From contig JBBRFH010000078.1 in NCBI GenBank assembly GCA_038224615.1, positions 1-12,914 of the forward strand: a DNA stretch of 12,914 nt, written 5' to 3'. Of the stretch, positions 1 through 7,060 are shown piece after piece (within the stretch, counting starts at the first letter, position 1; the number at the start of each line of letters is the position of its first letter). This stretch comes from JBBRFH01 sp038224615. GTDB taxonomy: Bacteria; Planctomycetota; Phycisphaerae; Tepidisphaerales; Tepidisphaeraceae. Made by a program: the position numbers and the translations under genes. The notes beneath the pieces were generated by a model. That model had not been told where the DNA came from, did not search any database, and worked only from the letters and a program-made list of their open reading frames with translations.

Positions 1-1
1 G

Positions 2-1015
2 GTCGCGCTGGAGCAGCAACTTTTCGAGCAGGTTCGGCAGAAGCTCATCCCGTGGGTGAGCCAGTTCCAGGAGTTGGCCGGTAGTCTGGCGAGGCTGGAT
101 GTGCTGTCGGGCCTGGCGATGCTCGCGATCGACCGCCGCTACTGTCGGCCTAATGTTGTTGAGGAACGCGTGCTGGAGATCGTCGACGGCAAGCATCCCG
201 TGCTCGAGGTGCAGCTCGGCAACGAGTTCGTCAGCAACGACGTCCGCATCGCCGACCACGAATCGCTGCTGCTGATCACCGGCCCGAATATGGCCGGCAA
301 GAGCACATATATCCGGCAGGTGGCGCTGATTACGCTCATGGCGCAGATCGGCTCGTTCGTCCCTGCCAAGAGCGCCACCATCGGCCTGACCGACCGGCTC
401 TTCGCGCGCATCGGCGCGTCCGACGAGATCCATGCCGGCCAGAGCACCTTCATGGTCGAGATGACCGAGACCGCCAACATCCTCAACAACGCGACCGACC
501 GCAGCCTCGTCATCCTCGACGAGATCGGCCGCGGCACCAGCACGCTCGACGGGCTGAGCCTGGCGTGGGCGATCAGCGAGCAGATCGCCGGCACCGTCCA
601 TTGCCGAACGCTTTTCGCAACGCACTACCATGAGCTGACCGAACTCGCCGAGCGCTACAGCGGCGTGCGCAATCTGAACGTCAGCGTCCGCGAGTGGGAA
701 GATCAGGTCGTCTTCCTCCATCGCATCGTCGAAGGCGGCACCGACCGCTCCTACGGCATTCATGTCGCGCGGCTGGCGGGCGTGCCCAAGCAAGTTCTCG
801 ATCGCGCCCGTGAGCTGCTGTCGCAACTGTCGGTGCAGCACGCCGAGCACGCCAAAGCGGTCAAGAATGTGAAGAAGCGGGACGAATTTCAGCTTTTCCT
901 CTTCGACGGCGCCGGCGCCGCGCTGCTGGCCGAGTTGAAGTCGGTCGACATCGACGCACTCACGCCGATGCAGGCGTTCGAGTTGATGCGGCAATGGAAG
1001 CAAAAGCACGGTTGA
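2..1015 (+). CDS. mutS: DNA mismatch repair protein MutS, C-terminal part (5' end outside window)
   Basis: This is the ATPase half of MutS, the dimeric protein that binds mispaired bases and, with ATP, recruits MutL. The frame is open from base 2, so the 337 residues seen are the C-terminal 40% or so of a protein usually 850-900 residues long. The first residues (VALEQQLFEQVRQKL) match the end of the lever/core region. The Walker A motif GPNMAGKST is at 281-307. The Walker B motif LVILDEIGRGTST has its Asp-Glu pair at 518-523. The family signature ATHYHELTEL follows near 617. The C-terminus (LFLFDG..., then DALTPMQAFELMRQWK) matches the helix-turn-helix dimer region and short tail of MutS. 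All ATPase motifs are intact. The GTG at 56 is internal and is not the start. I see no convincing terminator after the stop, only a short T tract at about 1029-1034. Confidence 0.97.
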   Translation, partial: VALEQQLFEQVRQKLIPWVSQFQELAGSLARLDVLSGLAMLAIDRRYCRPNVVEERVLEIVDGKHPVLEVQLGNEFVSNDVRIADHESLLLITGPNMAGKSTYIRQVALITLMAQIGSFVPAKSATIGLTDRLFARIGASDEIHAGQSTFMVEMTETANILNNATDRSLVILDEIGRGTSTLDGLSLAWAISEQIAGTVHCRTLFATHYHELTELAERYSGVRNLNVSVREWEDQVVFLHRIVEGGTDRSYGIHVARLAGVPKQVLDRARELLSQLSVQHAEHAKAVKNVKKRDEFQLFLFDGAGAALLAELKSVDIDALTPMQAFELMRQWKQKHG

Positions 1016-1124
1016 GCTGACCTCGGGTTTTTCTGCTCACGTTGGCGCGGCGCGGGTGTCCAAGCCTGTGCGTGATGCGTTTTGCGCTCCTGATCCCACT
1101 GATTCTGCGGCCGGCGACTATCGT

Positions 1125-1133
1125 TGCTACAAT
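1125..1133 (+). promoter_or_regulatory. Candidate extended -10 promoter (TGCTACAAT)
   Basis: TGC followed by TACAAT (five of six matches to TATAAT) forms an extended -10 element, a class that can work without a good -35; none is visible at normal spacing. Transcription would start near 1140, just before the ribosome binding site of the gene at 1153. The 11-mer CGTTGCTACAA (1122-1132) recurs exactly at 4084-4094 upstream of the SulP gene. This is inferred from sequence only. Confidence 0.45.
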
Positions 1134-1141
1134 GGTTATCT

Positions 1142-1146
1142 GGAGG
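1142..1146 (+). promoter_or_regulatory. Ribosome binding site (GGAGG) that fixes the start at 1153
   Basis: GGAGG lies six bases before the ATG at 1153. It decides between that start and an upstream in-frame start at 1042, whose extra 37 residues look like translated intergenic DNA. The 1153 start also places a signal peptide exactly at the N-terminus. Confidence 0.75.
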
Positions 1147-1152
1147 CTCACC

Positions 1153-2139
1153 ATGCGGATCAGATTCACTGCCGTCACCGTCCTGATGCTGTCGCTCCTC
1201 GCCGGTCCGGTGCTGGCCGAGGATTTGCCGACGGCGGACGATCTCAAGCAACTGGCGGCCGACAAAAAGTGGCCGGAGTTGCTGCAGGCGGCGTCGCGCC
1301 TGTTGGCGCTCAAGGGCGACAAGGCGGGGGGGGTCGACCGCGTGGCAGTCTGGTCGCTCAAGGCCGAGGCGCAGTTGCAGAGCGCCCAGTTCGTCCCCTC
1401 CGCCGACTCCTTCGAGAAATCCGCCGCCGAGCCCAAGGCGACGCCCGAGCAGGTCGACTGGGGCATCGCGATGGCGGCGCTGTCGCACAAGAGCGACAAG
1501 CGCGGCTACAAGCCGGAAGCGACGCGCGATGACCCGAATCCCAAGCTCTACGACGTGCTCAAGGAGTCTGAGCGCAAGGATGCGATCGGTGCCCTGTTCG
1601 ACGTGCAGGCGTCATCGCTGACCAAGCGATTCGAGAAGCTGCGCGCGGTTCTGCCGGTCAAGCCGACGGTCGAGTTCGTCAAGGACGTCAATCAGGCGCA
1701 GCACATGGAGCGCGCCGGCCTGGGCAATTCCGTGCGCACCGACAAGATGCAGCGCGAGGTCGCCACTGCGTTCGCGGACGCAGCGAGCAAATGGAGCGAG
1801 GCGTCGATGACGCGACTCGGCGAGATCAGCGCCACCGCCAACCAGATCGTGCAGGAGCGTGACCAGACCACCGACAAGCCCGGTAACAACAAGAACAACA
1901 CCGGCCGCGATCGAGTCCGCCTGCACAAGCGCGGACTCACCAGTGCCGATTCCAAGGAACTTAAAGACTTCATGGCCGCCGCCGAGCGACTGGCCGACAG
2001 CTACAAGCAGATCGAGGCCGCGCTGCCCGAACCGGCGCGCGAGCCGATGCTTGCTTCAAAGCCCGGCATCCAGCGTGTGTACGACGAAGCCAAATCCGTC
2101 CTGTCGGCCGATTACCGGATCGAAACCATCCGCAACTGA
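1153..2139 (+). CDS. Predicted secreted or periplasmic protein of unknown function
   Basis: I do not recognise a family for this 328-residue protein. Residues 1-22 form a clear Sec signal peptide: basic MRIR, a hydrophobic core with LMLSLLAG, and a VLA cleavage site before Glu-Asp, so the mature protein should lie outside the cytoplasmic membrane. The mature part is charged and mostly helical in composition. Its first 100 residues (DLKQLAADKKWPELLQAASR, then VWSLKAEAQLQSAQ) have the small/large residue spacing of TPR-like helical hairpins, but this is weak evidence. A polar linker rich in Asn, Lys and Arg (about residues 239-260, containing GNNKNNTGRDR) separates a second helical region up to the C-terminus. 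No Cys lipobox and no catalytic motif are evident. An eight-G run at 1326-1333 lies inside the gene. The gene stands alone between mutS and a methyltransferase, so context does not suggest a role. Confidence 0.8.
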   Translation: MRIRFTAVTVLMLSLLAGPVLAEDLPTADDLKQLAADKKWPELLQAASRLLALKGDKAGGVDRVAVWSLKAEAQLQSAQFVPSADSFEKSAAEPKATPEQVDWGIAMAALSHKSDKRGYKPEATRDDPNPKLYDVLKESERKDAIGALFDVQASSLTKRFEKLRAVLPVKPTVEFVKDVNQAQHMERAGLGNSVRTDKMQREVATAFADAASKWSEASMTRLGEISATANQIVQERDQTTDKPGNNKNNTGRDRVRLHKRGLTSADSKELKDFMAAAERLADSYKQIEAALPEPAREPMLASKPGIQRVYDEAKSVLSADYRIETIRN

Positions 2140-2205
2140 GCGCGAACACACATAAGTTGAATCGCGCTTGACGCGCAGCGGCTTCGGCGCGACCGTGCTG
2201 GTGCA

Positions 2206-2940
2206 ATGCGCGCAGACTCCCGCACACCCGGCGCCGCCGACTGGAACGCCGAGCGCCGTCTCGAAGAAGCCGAGCACATGGACGCCGTCGGCGTTGATGC
2301 TGCGCGTCTGGTCCGCGCGCTGAAGTTCATCCGCCGAATCAACGCGCTGCTCGGCTACACCCGCGCGACGATCGGCCACCTCGACCGGCTGACGCGCGCC
2401 CTGCCGACAACCCGGCCGATCACCATCCTCGACGTTGCCACCGGCTCGGCCGACGTGCCGCAGGCGATCCTCCGCTGGGCGAAACGGCGCGGACGAAGCG
2501 TGTCGATCACCGGGCTTGATCTGCACGCACAGACGCTCGACTTCGCTCGCACGCAGATCGACGGGCGCGTGCCGCTGGTCCGCGGGGATGCCTTGGCGCT
2601 TCCGTTCGGCGACGGCAGTTTCGACGTGGTGATGACATCAATGTTCCTGCACCATCTGCCGACGCCGCTGGCGGTGAGCGTGATGCGCGAGATGGACCGC
2701 GTGGCGTCGCGGGTTGTGATCGGTGCCGATCTGCTCCGCAAGCGACGCGCCTACCAGTGGATCAGCCTCTTCACGTGCCTGTCCGACCCGATGGTTCGGC
2801 ACGATGCGCGCGTGAGTGTGCGGCAGTCGTTCACGCTGGATGAGGCCGCCGCTTTGGTGCGCGACGCGGGGCTGGATTACCTTCGCGTCCATCGAGAGAT
2901 GGCCCACCGCTTCGTCGTCTCCGGCTCAAAAAGCCGCTGA
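2206..2940 (+). CDS. Class I SAM-dependent methyltransferase
   Basis: This 244-residue protein carries the Rossmann-fold SAM-binding pattern. Motif I is ILDVATGSAD (residues 74-83), the acidic end of strand 2 is GLDLHAQTLDFAR (about 103-115), motif II is GDALALPFGDGSFDVVMTS (about 128-146), and LHHL follows at 148-151. The N-terminal helix (AERRLEEAEHMDAVG) and a C-terminal VRHDARVSVRQSFTLDEAA segment recall the small methyltransferases often encoded next to type III polyketide synthases and a flavoprotein in Planctomycetota and Actinomycetota. No synthase is present here, so the substrate is unknown. The ATG at 2206 has no visible Shine-Dalgarno; Met25 (base 2278) is an alternative start but would lose the conserved-looking N-terminal helix. 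The 3' end overlaps the remnant dehydrogenase gene on the other strand by 15 bases. Confidence 0.88.
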   Translation: MRADSRTPGAADWNAERRLEEAEHMDAVGVDAARLVRALKFIRRINALLGYTRATIGHLDRLTRALPTTRPITILDVATGSADVPQAILRWAKRRGRSVSITGLDLHAQTLDFARTQIDGRVPLVRGDALALPFGDGSFDVVMTSMFLHHLPTPLAVSVMREMDRVASRVVIGADLLRKRRAYQWISLFTCLSDPMVRHDARVSVRQSFTLDEAAALVRDAGLDYLRVHREMAHRFVVSGSKSR

Positions 2941-3162
2941 CGCCACCGCGCCGAACGCGTTCTTGTCACCGCCGCACATGATCGAGAGCGTGGCGTTGCG
3001 GGCGCCGACGTCGCCACCGGAGACCGGGGCGTCGATCAGCGCGTCGGCCTTGGATTTCGTGCGATTGTACACCGTCAGCGCGCAACCCGCGCGGAGCAGG
3101 TGGCCGGCCATCGGCGAGCCCATGATGCCGAATCCGATGAATGCTACGCGCAGGTTGGACAT
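2926..3162 (-). pseudogene. 3-hydroxyisobutyrate/6-phosphogluconate dehydrogenase-like remnant with internal deletion
   Basis: The 78-codon frame begins like an intact beta-hydroxyacid dehydrogenase: RVAFIGFGIMGSPMAGHLL is the NAD(P)-binding GxGxxG region (residues 5-23), followed by LTVYNRTKSKADAL. At residue 42-43 it jumps directly to DAPVSGGDVGARNATLSIM, the substrate-binding signature that in this family of about 290 residues lies near residue 115-120. Roughly 75 residues of the Rossmann domain are therefore missing without a frame change. Family similarity ends near Val73 (base 2944), four bases from the methyltransferase stop codon, and the frame then stops at 2926. The all-helical C-terminal domain with the catalytic Lys is absent, so no enzyme activity is expected. 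The gene lies 68 bases downstream of queE on the same strand. Assembly collapse is the main alternative to a true deletion. Confidence 0.8.
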
Positions 3163-3230
3163 CTCGCCGAGGATACGCGCGACGCCGGCCGGCGCGAAAC
3201 ATCAATCGAGGCGATCGCACGTGCCGCTCA

Positions 3231-3920
3231 CTAAGTCCCCCGGCGATTGCCGTACAGTTCGACGTGCAGGCGGGGCGAGTAGCGGAAACCGGTCTGTTTG
3301 CAGACGTCGTTGATCCATCCCGATCGCGCCCGCAGCGTGGCGGCGTCGATCCCCTCGGGCATCAGTTGCACGTCACTCGGCCGCCAGCCTTTGAGCTGTT
3401 GCAGCAGGCTGTTGATCTCTGCCAGGTCCTTCTGATTCGACACGACGAACTTGAGCTGGAAGTCCGGCGATGAGTCGATGAACTGCTGAATCACCGGCGG
3501 GTTCAGCCGCTGCTCGTCGTGGATGCGGACGTACTTGCCGGCTTCGCGGTCGTGCGGCGTGGAGTTGCTGAGTTTGGGCGACATCGACGCCAGGTGTACG
3601 TTCGTCGGCTTGAACACCGTGGCGGCGGTTTCGATCGTGACGTGGTAATCCCGGCCGACCATCGCGTCGGTGAGTTCGGCGATGTCCGGCATGATCATCG
3701 GCTCGCCGCCGGTGAGGACGACGTGTCGCGCGGGGTGCCGTGCGACGGCGTCGACGATCGCGCCGACGGTCCAGTTGTCCCCCTCCGGATTCCATGACGC
3801 GTACGGCGTGTCACACCACACGCAGCGCAAGTTGCACCCGCTGGCGCGCACAAAGACAGATGGCACGCCGATCAGCTTGCCCTCGCCTTGCAAGGAATAG
3901 AACAGTTCTGAGATCCGCAT
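3231..3920 (-). CDS. queE: 7-carboxy-7-deazaguanine synthase (radical SAM)
   Basis: QueE converts 6-carboxy-5,6,7,8-tetrahydropterin to 7-carboxy-7-deazaguanine, a step toward preQ0 and queuosine in tRNA. The 229-residue protein opens with RISELFYSLQGEG, typical of the family. It carries the radical SAM cysteines as CX3CX2C (CNLRCVWC, residues 29-36), followed by DTPYASW. LTGGEP at 69-74 is the SAM-binding GGE motif. SPKLSNS and QLMPEG downstream are also family-like. Length is normal (about 210-240). An upstream in-frame ATG at 3938 would add MIGRLR. I prefer 3920 because it matches the family N-terminus and because the 3938 ATG lies inside a TATGAT box. Neither start has a Shine-Dalgarno. 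No queC, queD or queF is in the window, so the partner genes must lie elsewhere. Confidence 0.94.
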   Translation of the reverse strand: MRISELFYSLQGEGKLIGVPSVFVRASGCNLRCVWCDTPYASWNPEGDNWTVGAIVDAVARHPARHVVLTGGEPMIMPDIAELTDAMVGRDYHVTIETAATVFKPTNVHLASMSPKLSNSTPHDREAGKYVRIHDEQRLNPPVIQQFIDSSPDFQLKFVVSNQKDLAEINSLLQQLKGWRPSDVQLMPEGIDAATLRARSGWINDVCKQTGFRYSPRLHVELYGNRRGT

Positions 3921-3933
3921 ACGAAGCCGGCCG

Positions 3934-3939
3934 ATCATA
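3934..3939 (-). promoter_or_regulatory. Candidate -10 box of queE (TATGAT)
   Basis: TATGAT on the minus strand matches TATAAT in five of six positions and ends 13 bases before the ATG at 3920. Transcription would start near 3927, giving a leader of only a few bases. No -35 match is visible at 16-18 bases. Weak, sequence-only evidence. Confidence 0.28.
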
Positions 3940-4086
3940 GGAAAACCAGTAAAAAATAGACATGGCGGGCGAACGCGCTTCCGAGCCGCGCAACGCGTCC
4001 GTGGCGCAAAAATGCAAGCGCGCCGCTGCGCGCCTCACCCTTCGCAATGCCTCAAAACACGCCCCGCCGACCGGTCTGCTGCACGT

Positions 4087-4095
4087 TGCTACAAA
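4087..4095 (+). promoter_or_regulatory. Candidate extended -10 element (TGCTACAAA) upstream of the SulP gene
   Basis: This site shares the exact 11-mer CGTTGCTACAA (4084-4094) with the promoter candidate at 1122-1132. It lies about 120 bases before the proposed SulP start, so it would give a long leader. It is flanked by a short inverted repeat, ACGTT (4083-4087) and AACGT (4095-4099). Confidence 0.3.
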
Positions 4096-4162
4096 ACGTT
4101 ACAGCGGCCGTTTGTGGCGGTGGGACGGGGGAAGTTCCTGAGGCACGTTTCGCTTTGTCGCT

Positions 4163-4193
4163 TTGACTTCACGGGTCGAAAGGTCGATATAGG
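4163..4193 (+). promoter_or_regulatory. Candidate sigma-70-type promoter of the SulP gene
   Basis: TTGACT (4163-4168) matches the -35 consensus in five of six positions. It is followed 17 bases later by GATATA (4186-4191), or 19 bases later by TATAGG (4188-4193), as a weaker -10. Transcription would start near 4198-4200, only about 15 bases before the GTG at 4213. It competes with the element at 4087. Confidence 0.3.
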
Positions 4194-4212
4194 ACGTAGA
4201 GGTCTTTTAATC

Positions 4213-6015
4213 GTGTCGTTGCTCACTTCATCCCATCCGTTCCTTCCCAAGTCGATCGTCTGCCTGCGCGAAGGGTACGGCCGACAGTTCCTGCTCAACG
4301 ACCTGATCGCTGGCGTGACGGTGGGGATCATTGCGATCCCGCTGGCGATGGCGTTCGCGATCAACTCCGGCCCGCACAGCATGACCCCGCAGATGGGCCT
4401 GTACACCGCGATCATCGGCGGGTTCATCGTGTCGGTGTTCGGCGGGTCACGCGTGTCGATCGCCGGGCCTACCGGCGCGTTCATGCCCATCCTCTACATG
4501 ATCGTCAAGGAGCACGGCTACGACGGCTTGTGCATTGCGTCGGTGATGGCGGGGATCATTCTCATCCTCATGGGCGTGTTCAAGCTTGGGACGCTGATCA
4601 AGTTCATCCCGTACCCCGTGACAACCGGCTTCACCGCGGGCATCGCGATGGTGATCTTCGCGACGCAGATGAAGGACCTTTTCGGACTGACGATGGGCGC
4701 GCCCTCGCCTGAGTTCGTCAAGAAATGGGCCGAGTACTGGACTGCGTTCCAACTGCACGGCGTGAATCCTTACTCGGCGGCGATCGGCATCGGCGGGGTG
4801 ATCGTGATCCTGCTGGTGCGACGCATCTCGCCTCGCATTCCCGGCGCGATCGTGGTGGTCGTCCTCGCGTCGGTCGCTGTCGCAGTTTTGCATCTTGACC
4901 AGGGTCCGCACGCGGTCGAGACAATTAACAGCAAGTTCGGCGGCATCCCGCGCGGGCTGCCCACTGTCAACGTCGCCTGGGTGAATGCGATCAGTTTTGA
5001 GCGCGTGAAGGCACTGATCCCCGCCGCGACAACGATCGCACTGCTGGCGGCGATCGAGAGCCTGCTGTGCTGCGTCGTCGCCGACGGCATGATCGGCGGA
5101 CGCCACAAGAGCAACTGCGAACTCGTCGCCCAGGGCGCCGCCAACATCGGCAGCATCCTGTTCGGCGGCATCCCGGCGACCGGCGCGATCGCCCGCACCG
5201 CCGCCAACGTCAAGTCCGGCGGGCGAACGCCGCTGGCGGGCATCGTCCACGCGATCTTCATCCTCGCCTGCATGCTGCTGCTGGCGCCGCTGGCGGGCAA
5301 GATCCCCATGCCGGTGTTTGCCAGCGTACTCGTCGTCGTCGCTTGGAACATGAGCGAGATCGACCACTTCCGCACGCTCTTCAAGGCGCCGCGCTCCGAC
5401 ATCCTCGTCCTGCTGGCGACGTTCGGGCTGACGGTGCTGGCCGACCTGACGGTCGCGGTCATGATCGGCATGGTGCTGGCGGCGATGCTCTTCATGAAGC
5501 GGATGACCGAGGTCACCAACGTCGGCGTGCTCAAGGACGAAATGAACGAAGCCGGCTCCGAACTGCCTGATTTGACCGACCCGCAGGCAGTTCAGAAACG
5601 CGACGTGCCGCCGGGCGTCGAAGTCTACGAGATCGCCGGGCCGTTCTTCTTTGGTGTCGCTGATCGGTTGAAGGATACGCTGCGCGAAATGTCGAGGCCG
5701 CCGAAGGTGTTCATTCTGCGCATGCGGCGGGTGCCGGCGGTCGATGCGACGGGCATGCACGCGCTGGACGAGTTCTACGAGAAATGCCGCCGTCAGAACA
5801 CGCTGCTGCTGCTGGCCGGCGTACACGCGCAGCCGGTGTTCGCGATGCAGAAGTACGGGCTGATCGACAAGTTCGGCCTGGACAACATGTGCGACAACCT
5901 CGACGAGGCGCTGGAGAAAGCCGCCGTCCACGTCGGCTGGCCGACGCCGCAGCCCCCGGCGCAGGCGGTGCCGGAAATCCGCCCGCGCGACGCGGTGCCA
6001 AAGCCGGTCGACTAG
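4213..6015 (+). CDS. SulP-family anion transporter with STAS domain
   Basis: A 600-residue inner-membrane transporter of the SulP (SLC26) family, whose members move sulfate, bicarbonate or dicarboxylates. After a short cytoplasmic N-terminus comes the conserved block NDLIAGVTVGIIAIPLAMAF, then QMGLYTAIIGGFIVSVFGGS and SIAGPTGAFM, the SulP signature region around TM1-3. About a dozen hydrophobic segments follow, including GGIPATGAIARTAANVKSGG, a family hallmark. From about residue 460 a cytoplasmic STAS domain begins (GVEVYEIAGPFFFGVADRL), with the conserved loop VDATGMHAL (Asp511) and a normal C-terminus. I place the start at GTG 4213, behind an AGAGG-like stretch; the longer frame from 4012 adds 67 residues unlike any SulP N-terminus. 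The substrate cannot be read from sequence, and no carbonic anhydrase or sulfate-assimilation gene is adjacent. The stop codon interlocks with that of the convergent O-methyltransferase. Confidence 0.93.
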   Translation: MSLLTSSHPFLPKSIVCLREGYGRQFLLNDLIAGVTVGIIAIPLAMAFAINSGPHSMTPQMGLYTAIIGGFIVSVFGGSRVSIAGPTGAFMPILYMIVKEHGYDGLCIASVMAGIILILMGVFKLGTLIKFIPYPVTTGFTAGIAMVIFATQMKDLFGLTMGAPSPEFVKKWAEYWTAFQLHGVNPYSAAIGIGGVIVILLVRRISPRIPGAIVVVVLASVAVAVLHLDQGPHAVETINSKFGGIPRGLPTVNVAWVNAISFERVKALIPAATTIALLAAIESLLCCVVADGMIGGRHKSNCELVAQGAANIGSILFGGIPATGAIARTAANVKSGGRTPLAGIVHAIFILACMLLLAPLAGKIPMPVFASVLVVVAWNMSEIDHFRTLFKAPRSDILVLLATFGLTVLADLTVAVMIGMVLAAMLFMKRMTEVTNVGVLKDEMNEAGSELPDLTDPQAVQKRDVPPGVEVYEIAGPFFFGVADRLKDTLREMSRPPKVFILRMRRVPAVDATGMHALDEFYEKCRRQNTLLLLAGVHAQPVFAMQKYGLIDKFGLDNMCDNLDEALEKAAVHVGWPTPQPPAQAVPEIRPRDAVPKPVD

Positions 6016-6025
6016 CTTCGTCGAC
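6007..6025. repeat. Short inverted repeat over interlocked stop codons
   Basis: GTCGAC (6007-6012) and GTCGAC (6020-6025) can pair as a six-base stem with a seven-base loop that begins with the SulP stop codon. CTAG at 6012-6015 is the stop codon of both convergent genes, one on each strand. There is no T tract, so a role as a two-way terminator is only a possibility. Confidence 0.4.
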
Positions 6026-7010
6026 GCGCTTCGACCAACCGGTACGGGCTGCTCTCCGCTTCGCGCACAGAAACCTGCTCGAAGCCGGTCTGCTCGAGCA
6101 AGTGCGACAACTCGCTCGTACTGAAGACGCGGGCCGCGGGGTTCAGCAGGATCATCGTGAGCTGGAACAACGCGGAGAAAGTCGGCTGGGTGCGGTCGTC
6201 GTTGAGCATCAGATCGACCACGAACAGCCGGCCGTCCGGACGGAGGGCGCGATGGAAGCTCCTGCACAGCGCCAGCGCCGAGTCGAGCGATTCCTGGTGC
6301 AACGCGCCGGCATAGAGCACGGCGTCGAAACCGGTGGGCAGCGGATCGGTGCGGTAGTTCGCGGCGTGGTAGCTCAAGCGCGATGCGACGGGGGAGGAGG
6401 CGTTGATCTCCTTGGCGACATCGAGCACGCCGGGCAGATCGAGCATGGTCACGTGCAACTCCGCGCGGCGTTCGGCGAGCAGGCGGCTGACGGTGCCCGG
6501 GCCGGAGCCCACATCGAGCAGCGTCCGCTCGGTGCCGAGATGAATCAATGGCGCAATCGCCGGCGCGAAGGCGCGGGCCTTGGATTCCATACCGAGGACG
6601 AATCGGCGCGTGAGCGCCGTGTCGTTGCCGAGCTGTTTGTGTTGCGACGCGATGGGCTCGCCGGTGCGCACGACGTGGGCGAGGTTGCCCCAGTGGCGGT
6701 ACAGGTCGACGTTGTAGTGCAGCGCGTCGAGCATGCACGTCGGCGACGACCGCTTCAGCACGGCGGCGGCGGCGGGTGCGATGGCGTATTCGTTGTCGTC
6801 GATCCGCGACAGCACGCCGATCGACACCAGCGCATCGAGCAGCGCCACGATCATCGCCGGCTGCGCACCAACCGATGCAGTGATCGACGGCGCCCGGCGC
6901 GGGCCTTCATTGAGCGCATCGAAGATGCCCAGTTCCACACCCGCCAGCAACGCAGCGGATTGCCAGTAGCCGGTTGCCAGGTGAGAGAGCCGATCAGGCG
7001 TCCAGGTCAT
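6012..7010 (-). CDS. Family-2 O-methyltransferase (SAM-dependent, winged-helix N-terminus)
   Basis: This 332-residue protein has the layout of the hydroxyindole/caffeate O-methyltransferase family. An N-terminal winged-helix dimerisation domain (about 1-110, including LLAGVELGIFDALNEG) precedes a C-terminal SAM-binding domain with motif I LLDVGSGPGT (164-173) and MLDLPGVLDVAK (189-200). ALHQESLDSALALCR holds His238, the position of the catalytic base in the usual LHxW motif, although the Trp is replaced. DGRLFVVDLMLNDD (259-272) matches the strand before the C-terminal helices. Such enzymes methylate hydroxyl groups of phenolic, carotenoid or polyketide compounds; the substrate here is unknown. 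The gene starts 50 bases after the flavoprotein gene on the same strand, suggesting a shared transcript, although TACAAT at 7020-7025 could give it its own. No Shine-Dalgarno is visible. Confidence 0.9.
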   Translation of the reverse strand: MTWTPDRLSHLATGYWQSAALLAGVELGIFDALNEGPRRAPSITASVGAQPAMIVALLDALVSIGVLSRIDDNEYAIAPAAAAVLKRSSPTCMLDALHYNVDLYRHWGNLAHVVRTGEPIASQHKQLGNDTALTRRFVLGMESKARAFAPAIAPLIHLGTERTLLDVGSGPGTVSRLLAERRAELHVTMLDLPGVLDVAKEINASSPVASRLSYHAANYRTDPLPTGFDAVLYAGALHQESLDSALALCRSFHRALRPDGRLFVVDLMLNDDRTQPTFSALFQLTMILLNPAARVFSTSELSHLLEQTGFEQVSVREAESSPYRLVEARRRS

Positions 7011-7019
7011 CGGCGGGGA

Positions 7020-7025
7020 ATTGTA
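7020..7025 (-). promoter_or_regulatory. Candidate -10 box (TACAAT) close to the O-methyltransferase start
   Basis: TACAAT on the minus strand ends nine bases before the ATG at 7010. If used, the transcript would have almost no leader. No clear -35 is seen. It lies in the 50-base gap after the flavoprotein gene. Confidence 0.27.
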
Positions 7026-7060
7026 ATGGCTCGCCGCTCACAAGCGCAGTCGATGCACGG

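Larger units (their letters stand above)
3921..4212. promoter_or_regulatory. Divergent intergenic region between queE and the SulP gene
   Basis: These 292 bases separate two divergently transcribed genes and should hold both promoters. The queE side is AT-rich (3938-3960), with a TATGAT box on the minus strand at 3934-3939. The SulP side has TGCTACAAA at 4087-4095 and a TTGACT element at 4163. An open frame runs through 4012-4212 into the SulP gene, but its translation is rich in Arg, Cys and His and does not look like protein. I see no preQ1 riboswitch-like pattern upstream of queE, although a weak one could be missed by eye. Confidence 0.6.

Noticed and set aside
1016..1040. Possible terminator after mutS (T tract at 1029-1034)
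   Set aside because: Only a three-base stem (GAG/CTC) precedes the T tract, too weak to call.
1042..1152. 37-residue N-terminal extension of the secreted protein
   Set aside because: The GGAGG at 1142 and the signal peptide beginning at 1153 show the real start. The extension covers the promoter candidate.
3939..4100. Possible preQ1 riboswitch upstream of queE
   Set aside because: I could not find the compact stem-loop and A-rich tail expected of preQ1 aptamers. A covariance-model scan would settle it.
4012..4212. 67-residue N-terminal extension of the SulP protein
   Set aside because: The extension is rich in Arg and Cys, unlike SulP N-termini, and overlaps promoter-like sequence. The GTG at 4213 fits better.
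4447..6738. Minus-strand open frame of 763 codons across the SulP gene and into the O-methyltransferase
   Set aside because: It is antisense to a clearly homologous transporter. Its translation is dominated by Arg, His, Asp and Ala, as expected for a shadow frame in GC-rich coding DNA, and it has no recognisable domain.
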